From NCBI GenBank assembly GCA_949156565.1, contig CASCZI010000002.1, positions 1 to 64,000 on the forward strand: DNA of 64,000 bases, read 5' to 3'. The stretch is from an uncultured Alphaproteobacteria bacterium (lineage in GTDB: Bacteria; Pseudomonadota; Alphaproteobacteria; Rs-D84). Under the pieces are notes generated by a model, which searched no databases, was not told where the DNA came from, and saw nothing but the letters and a program-made list of their open reading frames with translations. Positions 10,433 to 19,127 of the stretch are shown here, in pieces. Positions within the stretch are counted from its first letter, which is position 1. Each line of letters starts with the position of its first letter. The position numbers and the translations under genes were made by a program.

Positions 10433-12022
10433 ATGATAAAAAACATATACGACATGCTTAATCAGGTATGCCACACCAACAAAGACCGGATATTCTTTGT
10501 CCGGCAAAATGAAACATATGCCGATCTGTTGCGTCATGTAAAACGCCGGGCGATTGTTTTGGCAAAACGTTTTGGTATTAAAAAAGGGGACACGGTGGCT
10601 CTGCTCTCTGGTAATACCCCAGAATTTATCAAATCCTATTTTGCCATTATATCCCAAGGGGCGCGGGTATTAATGCTGGACACGGGGTTATCACCCAATG
10701 AACACGCGACCATGATGCGGCGCACAAATTGCAAACTGGCATTGGCCCAACCACATTATTTTATCGATAACGGCCCCGAAATGTTTGATATCGAAACGCC
10801 CGACGACGATGTGAATGAACGCGATTTTGTCGCAGCCGACGTGACACGCAACGATATTGCCATGCTATCTTTTACATCCGGATCCACCGGTAATCCAAAG
10901 GTTGTTGGCCTAACCCATAATAATATCTTGTCACTGGGCAATGGTGCACTGTTTTATAAACCGGTTATTCATCCCGGTTATACATTTTATGGATTTTTAC
11001 CGCTGTATCATATCTATGGGGTGGTCATTAACATCATTGCCCCATTGGTATTGTCGGGTAAATTGTTGTTACAACCTATATTAAACCCGCGCGAATTTCT
11101 GGAAGATTTCAAAAAATATAAACCCGAAGTCATTCCGGCCGTGCCCCGTATTTGGGAAACGTTTTACAAAAAAATCGTAGACGGCGCCCGTGAAAAACAC
11201 GTCTATACATTGATGCGAATTGTGATTGCCATGCGTGGTTTGTTGCGATCGATCGGCCTGGGGGCGGTGGTACGACACGTCACCAAACCAATTCACGATA
11301 TATTCGGGGGAAATACCCGCGTTCTGGTATCGGCTGGTGCCACATTAAAACCATCCATTCGTCGGTTTTATGAACGTCTGGGATTTGTGGTGGGCGATTG
11401 TTATGGATTAACAGAGACATGTGGTCCCGCATACTTTAATTTTTCATTTTGTTTACCCAACGGGAAAATGCATTACGCGGGCCCGTTGCCGGGCAATGAA
11501 TTAAAAATCCACAATCCGGATAAAAACGGCGTGGGCGAAATATGGTTTCGGGGAAACATGCTTATGCCGGGATATATCGATAACGACGATGCCAACGCCG
11601 CCGCATTCGAAGATGGATGGTTTAAAACCGGCGATCTGGGATGTCTGGACACGCACGGCCGCCTGGTGGTTAAGGGGCGCCAGAAACAGGTTATCGTCCT
11701 GGAAAGCGGGAAAAAGATCTGGCCCGACGAACTCGAAGATCTGTATATGCAAAATGATGACATTTTGGCCGCGGCGGTGTTTGAATACACCATCGCCGGA
11801 AAAATTGTCCCCTTTGCCGTGTTTCAGGTTAAACCCGGCGTCACCACCACGCGCGTGGCCATGTTGATCAAGGCATCAAACATGAAAATCGCCCCATACA
11901 AATGGGTGAAACATTTTGCGATTACCGAATCTGAATTACCCCAAACATCGGCCCGTAAAATTAAACATTTTGCGGTCAAAGACATGCTGGATGCGGGCGA
12001 ATTTACGCGTCCCAATGCATAA
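10433..12022 (+). CDS. AMP-dependent acyl-CoA synthetase/ligase
   Basis: AMLSFTSGSTGNPKVVGLTHNN (AMP-binding signature), YGLTETCGP, WFKTGDLG. Confidence 0.93.
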   Translation: MIKNIYDMLNQVCHTNKDRIFFVRQNETYADLLRHVKRRAIVLAKRFGIKKGDTVALLSGNTPEFIKSYFAIISQGARVLMLDTGLSPNEHATMMRRTNCKLALAQPHYFIDNGPEMFDIETPDDDVNERDFVAADVTRNDIAMLSFTSGSTGNPKVVGLTHNNILSLGNGALFYKPVIHPGYTFYGFLPLYHIYGVVINIIAPLVLSGKLLLQPILNPREFLEDFKKYKPEVIPAVPRIWETFYKKIVDGAREKHVYTLMRIVIAMRGLLRSIGLGAVVRHVTKPIHDIFGGNTRVLVSAGATLKPSIRRFYERLGFVVGDCYGLTETCGPAYFNFSFCLPNGKMHYAGPLPGNELKIHNPDKNGVGEIWFRGNMLMPGYIDNDDANAAAFEDGWFKTGDLGCLDTHGRLVVKGRQKQVIVLESGKKIWPDELEDLYMQNDDILAAAVFEYTIAGKIVPFAVFQVKPGVTTTRVAMLIKASNMKIAPYKWVKHFAITESELPQTSARKIKHFAVKDMLDAGEFTRPNA

Positions 12023-12023
12023 A

Positions 12024-12055
12024 AAAACGCCCGGATCACCCCCGGGCGTTTTATA
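12024..12055 (+). terminator. Rho-independent terminator
   Basis: aaaaaacgcccggatcacccccgggcgtttta. Confidence 0.8.
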
Positions 12056-12126
12056 TTTGACACGCATTAATAAAATCTGATACGACTATGCGCGTTAAAA
12101 ACTTTATATCACCATGGGGGATTATC

Positions 12127-12333
12127 ATGCCAGATGCAATTGCACAATTGAAACAAGAAATAACCAAGGTCGAAAAAAACTTGACCGCGGCCGAACGATT
12201 TATCGTAAATAACCGCCTTTGGTCCGAAGATCTGCCCGAATACGGCGATACCATCGCCTTGTATCAGCGTCAGTTGAACTCGCTAAATAATCAAATGTAC
12301 CATTTGCTGGCCCAGCGGGGCAAAAAATTATAA
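12127..12333 (+). CDS. Small coiled-coil hypothetical protein
   Basis: MPDAIAQLKQEITKVEKNLTAAERFIVNNRLWSEDLPEYGDTIALYQRQLNSLNNQMYHLL. Confidence 0.5.
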   Translation: MPDAIAQLKQEITKVEKNLTAAERFIVNNRLWSEDLPEYGDTIALYQRQLNSLNNQMYHLLAQRGKKL

Positions 12334-12483
12334 TACATTGGCAATGGGACATCGATCACGCCCCCATTTATAATCCATGGAATAAAAATTCTACCAATCG
12401 GGCCATCCCCCGCCTTAATATTCAATAATCTGGGCATCGCATCATTGCCAACCATAACCCATTTTGGGACCCCGTTAATCATT

Positions 12484-12741
12484 TTAAAGATTGGAATCAT
12501 TGCGTTCTTCGACAATATGATCAACCAATTCTGCGAAATATCCCATTTTCTTGCCGGTGGAATTTAAAACTTTTACCACACTTTGCATTGAAACCCAACG
12601 CGGTTTTCCTTCTTTGGTTTCGCGTTTGCTTTTATTAAACGCCGTCGGACAAAGCCCACCACGCCGCGCCATCGCTGAACAAGTCATGTTGTTTTCCAAT
12701 GCCATTTTATCGATCGCCAACCATATATCTGAATGTGTCAT
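12484..12741 (-). CDS. Helix-turn-helix regulator (repressor-like N-terminal domain only)
   Basis: MTHSDIWLAIDKMALENNMTCSAMARRGGLCPTAFNKSKRETKEGKPRWVSMQSVVKVLNSTG; paralogue of the 46865-47110 product. Confidence 0.75.
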   Translation of the reverse strand: MTHSDIWLAIDKMALENNMTCSAMARRGGLCPTAFNKSKRETKEGKPRWVSMQSVVKVLNSTGKKMGYFAELVDHIVEERNDSNL

Positions 12742-12927
12742 TTGGCCCTCCTGTTAAACACATATTACCTTGTGGGATTACTTTCACATTATGATTGATT
12801 AATATCAAAAATTCAACTATTAATTGTAAGTTATTTGTCTTAGGCTTTTTTGTATAAATCCCAGAAATCTAATACTTTCCAATAAAATATCCCCCAACTA
12901 ACACCACATCAACCATAACGCGAACAT

Positions 12928-13025
12928 AATGAAAAAAATCGCCAAATACGAATCGCAGGTGGTGCCGTGCTAATGGCAAATATGGATATGTTGGGTATTT
13001 TATTATCCTTGCTTATATATAGAGG
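12928..13025 (+). pseudogene. Decayed copy of the small TM gene at 14924
   Basis: ggtgccgtgctaatggcaaatatggatatgttgggtattttattatccttgcttatat matches ggtgccgcactaatggcggatatggacatgttgggtattttgttatccttgttaatat at ~15083-15140. Confidence 0.7.
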
Positions 13026-13140
13026 GCCATAAACATAACCGGAACATTTAACTTTTTACCCAATCTTTCTGCTGTTGTGGATTTCCCAGCACAGGAACCA
13101 CCCATAATCAAAATTTTATTTCCATAATTTATATTTGCAC
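13025..13140 (-). pseudogene. P-loop kinase-like N-terminal fragment
   Basis: Minus-strand translation GNKILIMGGSCAGKSTTAERLGKKLNVPVM (Walker A GGSCAGKST); no full ORF. Confidence 0.55.
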
Positions 13141-13290
13141 CTCGTGTGTCATAATAATATTTACGAGATCAAAAAACAATTTTTTTACCGCACAACCATT
13201 TTATTACCTGCAATATACATAATGCGTTAATAAAAAAAGCGTTACAATACTTACAAATAAAATGCCCAAGCCTATTAAGGCACTAAACTA

Positions 13291-13427
13291 TGTTAGCCCC
13301 ATTAGAATCAGGATTATTAAAAACATCTGAATTACACCAAATTCATTTCATGACATTTGGCAATAAAAATGGTATACCGGTTCTTAACTTTCATGGCGGC
13401 CCGGGCAGCCACACAACCCCAAAAATC
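13291..13427 (+). pseudogene. Proline iminopeptidase-like N-terminal fragment
   Basis: MLAPLESGLLKTSELHQIHFMTFGNKNGIPVLNFHGGPGSHTTP followed by loss of frame. Confidence 0.6.
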
Positions 13428-13495
13428 GTAGAAGCATAAGACTCTGGAGTAAAAAGATTGTCAATATTATTATCAAATATTCTAATAACCCCAAA

Positions 13496-13849
13496 TTGTA
13501 TTTGTTTGGGATTACCGGGGACTTGGACAACCTTGGAATTTTTGTATCTGAAAATGGTCGCGCAACCGATGGAATTCCACGTGTCATTGCCGATGCATCT
13601 GACGATATCAAGACCCAAATGCGCCGCACTTTATCGGGTATAATGAATGTGGATTCATTCACCCTGGAACAGGTATATGCCCTTGGTGACAAAAAATATA
13701 TGGGCCCCGATGGTAACGTGGATATTATTCATCTGGGGATTATTAATGGAACCACATTCATAAAATTAATCCCCCGAACATTCCATTTCCCCGCAACTTC
13801 AAATATAACATGTTTTATATATTGCTTTTTATCGTGTTTTGTGGTATAA
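13496..13849 (+). pseudogene. NUDIX-like fragment
   Basis: LFGITGDLDNLGIFVSENGRATDGIPRVIADASDDIKTQMRRTLSGIMNVDSFTLEQVYALGDKKYMGPDGNVDIIHLGIING then unrelated tail; looks truncated. Confidence 0.35.
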
Positions 13850-13850
13850 T
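13822..13850 (+). promoter_or_regulatory. Promoter of effector 1
   Basis: TTGCTT-N17-TATAAT with tgtGGTATAATAC context shared with the effector 2 promoter. Confidence 0.65.
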
Positions 13851-13867
13851 ACAAGTGAGCTAATTTT

Positions 13868-13896
13868 AGTCGGCATTGTGCCGACTTTTTTTATTT
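13868..13896 (+). terminator. Leader intrinsic terminator-like hairpin between promoter and effector 1 start
   Basis: agtcggcattgtgccgacttttttt. Confidence 0.65.
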
Positions 13897-13912
13897 TTCA
13901 AAAGGATTTACA

Positions 13913-14911
13913 ATGTCATTAAAAGAATACACATCCATGACAACCAGAGATTGGTTACAGGTTGCCAACACTGCATTAAAAGCATATGCAAAAGCAAGAA
14001 GCGGAAACACCAAAGGTTCCGCAGATGACGGGGAAGAATGCGATGGCATAATTCGTGTTGGCGGCTATACCCGTTCCGATGGCACAGAAGTTGGCGCATA
14101 TGAACGGATTTGCCCGTATCATTACCAAGGCGGAAAGCGTCCAAGCGAAGACAAAGAAAACAAAAGAAAGTTTTCTTTAACCAAAGGATTCTCTTCGGAC
14201 GGAAATTCTAACGGCAATGATGTTATAAAACTAAAAACTTACTTAAACAAAATGAATTATTACAAACCGGAACCGCGCAGTGAAACAGAAGACAAGTTTC
14301 ATGGGCTTCCGAATGACGCCCTGGTGGATGCAATTAAAAATTTTCAAAAAGATAATGGATTGACCGCGACCGGCAAAATATTTCCGGGCGACGCAACAGA
14401 GTCTGTAATAAACTCTAAATTTGAATCACACGGCGCAACATTTGAATATCCGGTAAACACAAACAAAAATCAAATCGCGATATTTGATGGCAAATCACTG
14501 ACATTGTACGAAAACGACAAAAAAGTTAAATCGTGGAACGGAATGTCCGGAAAGCCTGACTATCAAGGGAAAGAGAATCAGGGTTTAAAAAACAAAGGCC
14601 CATTACCCGAAGGAATGTATGTTGCAAGACAGAGCAACTTGTATTATTTTGACGATATGTCTAAAATTGAACGTATGGCCGCATATGTTGGAAGAACAAA
14701 ATTTCCTGGAGGCCGTGGTTCTTGGGGAAATTCAAAAGTAGCATTGGAACCATCGCCACAAAACAACATGCTTGGACGTGATAAATTCAATATTCATGGC
14801 GGGAAAGAATTGGGCTCTTGGGGTTGTATTGACCTAACCTCACAAATGGATGATTTTACAAAATGGTTTACAGAAAATAAAAAGGATGTAATAATTCAAG
14901 TAAAATATTAG
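13913..14911 (+). CDS. Effector 1: peptidoglycan-binding-like region plus Tlde1/DUF2778-like (L,D-transpeptidase-like) C-terminal domain
   Basis: LTLYENDKKVKSWNGMSGKPDYQ...KGPLPEGMYVARQ...GSWGNSKVALEPS...LGRDKFNIHGGKELGSWGCIDLTSQ; middle region LPNDALVDAIKNFQKDNGLTATGKI. Confidence 0.75.
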   Translation: MSLKEYTSMTTRDWLQVANTALKAYAKARSGNTKGSADDGEECDGIIRVGGYTRSDGTEVGAYERICPYHYQGGKRPSEDKENKRKFSLTKGFSSDGNSNGNDVIKLKTYLNKMNYYKPEPRSETEDKFHGLPNDALVDAIKNFQKDNGLTATGKIFPGDATESVINSKFESHGATFEYPVNTNKNQIAIFDGKSLTLYENDKKVKSWNGMSGKPDYQGKENQGLKNKGPLPEGMYVARQSNLYYFDDMSKIERMAAYVGRTKFPGGRGSWGNSKVALEPSPQNNMLGRDKFNIHGGKELGSWGCIDLTSQMDDFTKWFTENKKDVIIQVKY

Positions 14912-14923
14912 ATAGGTATCAGC

Positions 14924-15253
14924 ATGAAGAAATATGTTCATATTATATTGGCCTGCGCGGCGGCGATTGCATTTTGTGCATTTTTGGTGTTTTTATTTGA
15001 CCTGTCCAGTTTTGATCGCATCGGTAAAATGTGCAGTATATGGGAAAGCACATTTCGTGAATATGCAGGAACCGCACGCGGTGCCGCACTAATGGCGGAT
15101 ATGGACATGTTGGGTATTTTGTTATCCTTGTTAATATTCGGAATTCCAATGTTGGAACTGTTCCTTCGATATAAATATTGGGTAATGTTAATACCTATTA
15201 TTGGCTTCATCTTATTTTTGTTTATTGCGCCAATAACTTTATGTTCGGTGTAA
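14924..15253 (+). CDS. Small multi-TM protein, candidate immunity protein 1
   Basis: Starts 12 nt after effector 1; 109 aa, about 3 TM segments. Confidence 0.6.
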   Translation: MKKYVHIILACAAAIAFCAFLVFLFDLSSFDRIGKMCSIWESTFREYAGTARGAALMADMDMLGILLSLLIFGIPMLELFLRYKYWVMLIPIIGFILFLFIAPITLCSV

Positions 15254-15289
15254 TATGGCAAAGATTTGGTCGTTCGTGTAAAATATTGA
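15254..15289 (+). pseudogene. Orphan effector C-terminal tail
   Basis: Reads YGKDLVVRVKY*; compare STGKDLLVYVKY* (effector 2) and NKKDVIIQVKY* (effector 1). Confidence 0.75.
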
Positions 15290-15294
15290 ACAAC

Positions 15295-15639
15295 ATGAAA
15301 AAACTAAAAACAACTTTATACGGCATGACTATCACTGCATTATTATGCTGGGATTTGTTATATATTATATCTGGCATAATTGAATTGGATTACGTTTTTA
15401 CAATGGCGCCCTATATGCTTACCGGCGATTGCTGCCGTTATATTGATTTTATGGGAACATCTATCAGAACGATATTTTATGTCGGTTTTGTTTCTTTAAT
15501 TATGTGTATAACGGCATCATCTGTGTTTATGAGCATCTATAGTTTGATTAAACATAGATATAAAAAATCACTTGTTTTATCATTGCTGCCCCTGATTATC
15601 ATGCTTGGCCTGTTATTATTTGATACCATATTATCATAA
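15295..15639 (+). CDS. Small multi-TM protein, candidate immunity protein 2
   Basis: MKKLKTTLYGMTITALLCWDLLYIISGIIEL...; starts 5 nt after the orphan tail stop. Confidence 0.6.
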   Translation: MKKLKTTLYGMTITALLCWDLLYIISGIIELDYVFTMAPYMLTGDCCRYIDFMGTSIRTIFYVGFVSLIMCITASSVFMSIYSLIKHRYKKSLVLSLLPLIIMLGLLLFDTILS

Positions 15640-15659
15640 GTCGTCTTAACCCTACAAAC

Positions 15660-15720
15660 ACGATTTTACAAAATGGTTTGAAAAAATGGCAAAGATGTTA
15701 TAGTGCACGTAAAGTATTAA
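15660..15720 (+). pseudogene. Orphan effector C-terminal tail (frameshifted)
   Basis: DFTKWFEK / NGKDVIVHVKY* across one frameshift in an A-run; compare DDFTKWFTENKKDVIIQVKY* of effector 1. Confidence 0.8.
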
Positions 15721-15724
15721 CCAC

Positions 15725-16060
15725 ATGAATAAAGTTTTAAAGACATTATATTTTTGTTTGTTTGGCGCAATATGTATATGCAACGCTTGGCTGATTTGTT
15801 ATTTATTGATTGACACCATACACGAAATAACACGTAATTGCGATATTGCTATTTGCTATTGGGGTGCTGAATCTATGGGATGGTTATGGCATGGTCCTTT
15901 GACCTATGCGATAACATTTGGAATATTGACACTACTCATGTCATTTGGTACAGGGACAGGCATTTATAAACTTATTAAGCACAAATATAAGTCTGCATTT
16001 TTATGGATGTTGAGCCCGACATTGACGCTTATGTTGTTTTTAATTATATTACAATTCTAG
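15725..16060 (+). CDS. Small multi-TM protein, candidate immunity protein 3
   Basis: MNKVLKTLYFCLFGAICICNAW...CYWGAESMGWLWHGPLTYAI; motif shared with the 19171-19557 product. Confidence 0.6.
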   Translation: MNKVLKTLYFCLFGAICICNAWLICYLLIDTIHEITRNCDIAICYWGAESMGWLWHGPLTYAITFGILTLLMSFGTGTGIYKLIKHKYKSAFLWMLSPTLTLMLFLIILQF

Positions 16061-16222
16061 TGCCAGCGCGAAAAAGACCATTGTATAGAAAGTGGTTTTT
16101 ATTTGCAGATTTTTGGAAATGCGCGCCATACCCCGGATGAGTTATAAATTAAAAGCCCCGATTCCCCGGGGCTTTGAACGTTATATGTTTTTATATTCAA
16201 AACATAACTGATTCCTAGCAGG
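16061..16222 (+). repeat. Left copy of ~162 bp direct repeat (candidate element boundary)
   Basis: tgccagcgcgaaaaagaccattgtatagaaagtggtttttatttgc...cataactgattcct matches 39983-40144. Confidence 0.85.
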
Positions 16223-16262
16223 CTAGAATTCTGTTGCACAATTTCCCATACCTAAATACGAA

Positions 16263-16595
16263 TTAAACGCGTACCTTGCCATTGTTTACAATATGATATA
16301 TGCCATGTAATTTATTGGTTTTTCCAGACCATAGTTTTTGTAGAGCTTTTTCGGGATATCCTGAACAAGCATATCTTCCATTCATCAATGCAAAATATAA
16401 TAGCTCTCCTTTGTTGATACCACCATCGTGCATACCATAAAATAAATCCGCTGTTTTGCCAGTATATTTCGTAGAAACACTGCCTATATATTTCATATTT
16501 ACAGAATATCCACGGCGATTAATTTCGTAATATTCACCCTGAATGAAACGTCCGGTTGGATATTCAAACGGATAACGTTCTTCCCAGTGATACAC
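16263..16595 (-). CDS. Hypothetical protein (110 aa)
   Basis: Open frame MYHWEERYPFEYPTGRFIQGEYYEINRRGYSVNMKYIGSV... Confidence 0.45.
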   Translation of the reverse strand: MYHWEERYPFEYPTGRFIQGEYYEINRRGYSVNMKYIGSVSTKYTGKTADLFYGMHDGGINKGELLYFALMNGRYACSGYPEKALQKLWSGKTNKLHGIYHIVNNGKVRV

Positions 16596-16842
16596 TTTTT
16601 TACACCTTTTTGCCTTTATAATAACTTAATTTTTTGTAAAATCAAGCAACCTACTGACTATCTGAAAATGGGGGTTGTATAGGAAGCAGGATATTATGGC
16701 ATAAAAAAGGGCATTTTTCGCCCATACCAAAGTCAATGCATGAAAAATCCCGCAGAACCGCGGGCTTTTTGTCTGTATCGGCATGTATGCCAGAATACTG
16801 GCGGTGTGGTAATATTCTTGCGTCGCCGCCATACAACAAAAT

Positions 16843-16990
16843 ACAGGGATTAACAGGGAATTTTTGGCATTTCGGCACCGTCATTTTCGCCCACCGCGCC
16901 GCATTTCCGCCACTTTCACAAAATTCCCCACAAAAACAACAGGGATTTTGATTTCATGAAACAGGGATTTTTCTCGCCCATATCAGGGAA
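16843..16990. repeat. Iteron-like cluster of (A/T)CAGGGA(A/T)
   Basis: Copies at about 16843, 16853, 16939, 16961, 16983. Confidence 0.4.
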
Positions 16991-17311
16991 CCATCCCACA
17001 CCGCCCCCGCCAAGGTATAGACTCGGGTTTATTCAGCCCCTACCCGAAAAACTATATGATTTGATTCATTCTTTTGAATACAAACATAAAAACTTTTTGC
17101 AAGCGGCGACCTGTCTCTATCAATCAGAATTTGTATAGCTGCATATAAGAAAAAGCCGGGGCTGATTTCTGTAGCTTTTCTCTAGTTTTTTCTCTACCTT
17201 TTTCTCTAGTTTTTATATTATCTGGGAACTTTTTGGGAAAAATATTGACTTTCTGGGAATTATCTGGTAATATTAGGTAAAATATTAACAAACATAAAAA
17301 GGCCGCACAAA

Positions 17312-18370
17312 ATGCCAAATAATCGCGATGTTATTATCACACCGGAAATACTGAACAATATTGCTGAAATCGACGCTTTTAACGGCGCATGGGCTGGTGG
17401 TGCAGTAAAACTGTCTGCCGATGCTTTACGTGTTATGCGCCGGGTCGCCACTATAGAATCTGTCGGCTCTTCAAATCGTATAGAAGGTAACCGCATGACC
17501 GATGCCGAGATAGAGGCCTTATTTGCTAATATCAATCAGCAGTCATTTACAACCCGTGACCAGCAAGAGGTTGCAGGCTATTCCGACCTGGTCAATACTA
17601 TATTTGAAAATTACGCCACAATCCCGTTAAGCGAGAATTATATCAAGCAATTACATAAGATTCTCCTAAACTACTCCGACAAGGATGCGCGCCACCGTGG
17701 TGAATACAAAAAAGGCAGCAACCGGGTTGCGGCATTTGATGCAAATGGCAATGAAATCGGCTCTATATTTGAAACGGCAACGCCATTCGATACACCACGC
17801 CTTATGGCGGACACTATAAAATGGACGAACGATACACTGAACGATCGGTTCTTTCACCCGATTATTACCATTGGGATATTTGTTATACACTTTCTGTCCA
17901 TCCATCCTTTTACAGATGGTAACGGTCGCCTATCGCGCGCATTAACGATTATGCTGATGCTGAAAAGCGGCTATACATATATGCCATACACATCGATGGA
18001 ATCCGTTATAGAAGCCACCAAAGATGCTTATTACCGTGCATTGCGTGGCACGCAAAAGACCATATGGGGCGACTGTATTAATTATGAGCCTTGGTTAACA
18101 TTCTTTGTGCGTTCCTTGGTTACCCAGAAACGCATGTTGGAAGACAAAATCGCACAGGTTCGTAGTACCGGCATCGCCAAATTGTCCACCACACAAAGCG
18201 AAATTCTTGCCTTGTTTGAAAATACATCAGAATTAAGCATGTCCCAAATCGTGTCTTTAATTGAAAAAAATCCAGAAACCATTCGCAAGGCGGTACAAGT
18301 ATTGGTTAAACGCGGCCACATTACCAAATGCGGAACCACACGCGGCACAGTTTATACATTGAACAAATAA
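17312..18370 (+). CDS. Fic-domain protein (candidate AMP transferase) with N-terminal inhibitory-type motif
   Basis: HPFTDGNGRLSR (HxFx(D/E)GNGRxxR); N-terminal SSNRIEGN fits (S/T)xxxE(G/N); C-terminal winged-helix-like region. Confidence 0.92.
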   Translation: MPNNRDVIITPEILNNIAEIDAFNGAWAGGAVKLSADALRVMRRVATIESVGSSNRIEGNRMTDAEIEALFANINQQSFTTRDQQEVAGYSDLVNTIFENYATIPLSENYIKQLHKILLNYSDKDARHRGEYKKGSNRVAAFDANGNEIGSIFETATPFDTPRLMADTIKWTNDTLNDRFFHPIITIGIFVIHFLSIHPFTDGNGRLSRALTIMLMLKSGYTYMPYTSMESVIEATKDAYYRALRGTQKTIWGDCINYEPWLTFFVRSLVTQKRMLEDKIAQVRSTGIAKLSTTQSEILALFENTSELSMSQIVSLIEKNPETIRKAVQVLVKRGHITKCGTTRGTVYTLNK

Positions 18371-18796
18371 ATGCCAAAAATATTCACAATCGGTTTCAGT
18401 GGTAAAAGCCCGGATGCGTTTATGGACGCGCTAAACGCTGTGCGTGTGCGTGCGGTATGGGATATACGGCTTTGGCGCACCAGTACATACGTACCATTTT
18501 ACAGTGGCGATAATCTGGCCGCGGCACTGGGCGACCGATATGAATACCGCCCAGAATTCGCCCCAACGGCCGAAATCATAGCCGGATACAAGGATGGCCT
18601 TATTACCTGGCCTGATTATGAGCGGATGTACCGCGAATTATTGGCCACACGCCACCCGACCGCAGCCCTCACCCCGGCCAACCTTGACCGCATCTGCTTG
18701 TTATGTACCGAGAAAAGCGCCCACCAATGCCATCGCCGCCTCGCCGCCGAATACATTGCGGCGCAATTTCCCGACACCGAAATCGTGCATTTATAA
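18371..18796 (+). CDS. DUF488-family protein
   Basis: MPKIFTIGFSGKSPDAFMDALNAVRVRAVWDIRLWRTS...CLLCTEKSAHQCHRRLAAEYI; directly abuts the fic stop. Confidence 0.85.
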   Translation: MPKIFTIGFSGKSPDAFMDALNAVRVRAVWDIRLWRTSTYVPFYSGDNLAAALGDRYEYRPEFAPTAEIIAGYKDGLITWPDYERMYRELLATRHPTAALTPANLDRICLLCTEKSAHQCHRRLAAEYIAAQFPDTEIVHL

Positions 18797-18812
18797 AATG
18801 ACCATTTTGTTA

Positions 18813-19127
18813 TCAGCGTATAAAAAATATGTATACAATCCATAAATGCAACATCAGTATAGCAAACCATAAAAAACACGCCAATATGGGTACAAACAGA
18901 AATTTCCACTTATGATGTCTTACGGTTTCTATCGCAAACGGAATAAAGATTATCGCACAAAATGTCATCGCAATACGATCTATCAATATTAAACAGTCAT
19001 GACTGCAAATAAAACAGAATAATCCATCCCATTTTCCATTAGTTAAGAGGCCCACCAGATCATTCCAAAAGAACAAGAACAGGGCCAGACACACAACACT
19101 GCCAACAAAATCAAAATACTTCCTCAT
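18813..19127 (-). CDS. Small multi-TM protein, candidate immunity protein
   Basis: MRKYFDFVGSVVCLALFLFFWNDLVGLL...; start codon overlaps the stop of an orphan effector tail (TGATG). Confidence 0.55.
   Translation of the reverse strand: MRKYFDFVGSVVCLALFLFFWNDLVGLLTNGKWDGLFCFICSHDCLILIDRIAMTFCAIIFIPFAIETVRHHKWKFLFVPILACFLWFAILMLHLWIVYIFFIR

Noticed and set aside
12291-12524. Minus ORF (77 aa) next to the HTH gene as a missing peptidase domain
   Set aside because: Different frame, weak start, no Ser/Lys peptidase motif that I can identify with confidence
16956-17138. 60 aa ORF in the iteron-like region
   Set aside because: Composition and repeat content suggest non-coding DNA
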